From Peptostreptococcus porci (GTDB taxonomy: Bacteria > Bacillota > Clostridia > Peptostreptococcales > Peptostreptococcaceae): a DNA stretch of 64,000 nt. Location of the stretch: NCBI RefSeq assembly GCF_009695815.1, contig NZ_VUNE01000002.1, positions 248,001 to 312,000 on the forward strand. Reading direction: 5' to 3'. The position numbers and the translations under genes were made by a program. A model generated the notes under the pieces. It had not been told where the DNA came from. It did not search any database and saw only the letters and a program-made list of their open reading frames with translations. Every line of letters starts with the position of its first letter. The first letter of the stretch is position 1. This document shows, piece after piece, positions 63,999-64,000 of this stretch.

Positions 63999-64000
63999 AA

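Noticed and set aside
1-64000. tRNA or rRNA genes
   Set aside because: No cloverleaf with TTCGANTC arm or rRNA-like GC-rich stretch noticed on either strand; a tRNA scan would settle it.

Overview
The window is an AT-rich bacterial chromosome segment (roughly 30% GC by eye) from a Gram-positive anaerobe. CWB2 cell-wall-binding repeat proteins, an NAD-type glutamate dehydrogenase close to that of Clostridioides difficile, a Mn-dependent DHH pyrophosphatase, AzlCD, a TRAP transporter and strong Shine-Dalgarno (SD) sites point to the Peptostreptococcaceae (Clostridioides / Filifactor / Peptoanaerobacter-like). This placement is inferred from gene content, not from a marker search. The flippase-mazG-hup-rqcP block lacks the yabP/yabQ genes that usually follow rqcP in spore-forming clostridia, so the organism may not sporulate. 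I saw no rRNA, tRNA, CRISPR array, prophage or insertion sequence.

Layout. 0-6.5 kb: 5' part of murJ (minus), then ppaC-cyclophilin-apbE and a YfhO membrane protein (plus). 6.5-16 kb (minus): a Gate-domain membrane protein, then a tightly overlapped operon hemC, cobA-hemD fusion, hemB, sirC, pcrA and M18 aminopeptidase, which makes uroporphyrinogen III and precorrin-2/sirohydrochlorin. 16-24 kb: a DUF1461 protein, a dctQMP TRAP transporter, aroD, two truncated genes meeting head to head at about 21,250, azlCD and prmC. 24-31.7 kb (minus): rpmE, rho, a 38-residue membrane protein, galU, ppx, rqcP, hup, mazG and a lipid flippase. 31.7-38.5 kb (minus): pstS, pstC, pstA, pstB, phoP and phoR, with a PHO box in front of pstS and no phoU. 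38.5-54.9 kb: a lysophospholipase-like hydrolase, two CWB2 proteins (one with FMN-binding-like domains), GNAT, a LytTR/DUF3021 pair, a DUF1858/hypothetical/hemerythrin cluster, a lipoprotein amidase, an Mpv17-like protein and a 1699-residue sortase-anchored adhesin. 55-58.4 kb: pyrB-pyrK-pyrD-pyrE with a PyrR-type RNA loop next to the pyrB SD. 58.5-62 kb: feo locus (two feoA, feoB, Cys-rich feoB partner) with Fur-like sites. 62-64 kb: gluD.

Most unusual points. (1) Several gene ends are extended by tandem minisatellites whose unit is a multiple of three and which repeat the gene's own stop codon in register: pstA (21 nt x 7, filling most of the pstA-pstB gap), phoR (24 nt x 5) and pyrD (12 nt x 4). 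Unrelated 13-, 12- and 38-nt arrays lie in the same pst/pho region. (2) feoB is split by a frame change at an A7 run that is exactly a dnaX-type A_AAA_AAG slippery heptamer with an SD-like GGAG 10 nt upstream; a -1 shift restores a 717-residue FeoB. (3) PstS has its two lobes in swapped (circularly permuted) order. (4) An MFS gene and a flavin oxidoreductase gene are both cut and joined head to head. (5) A PyrR loop lies within the short pyrB leader, suggesting translational rather than attenuation control.
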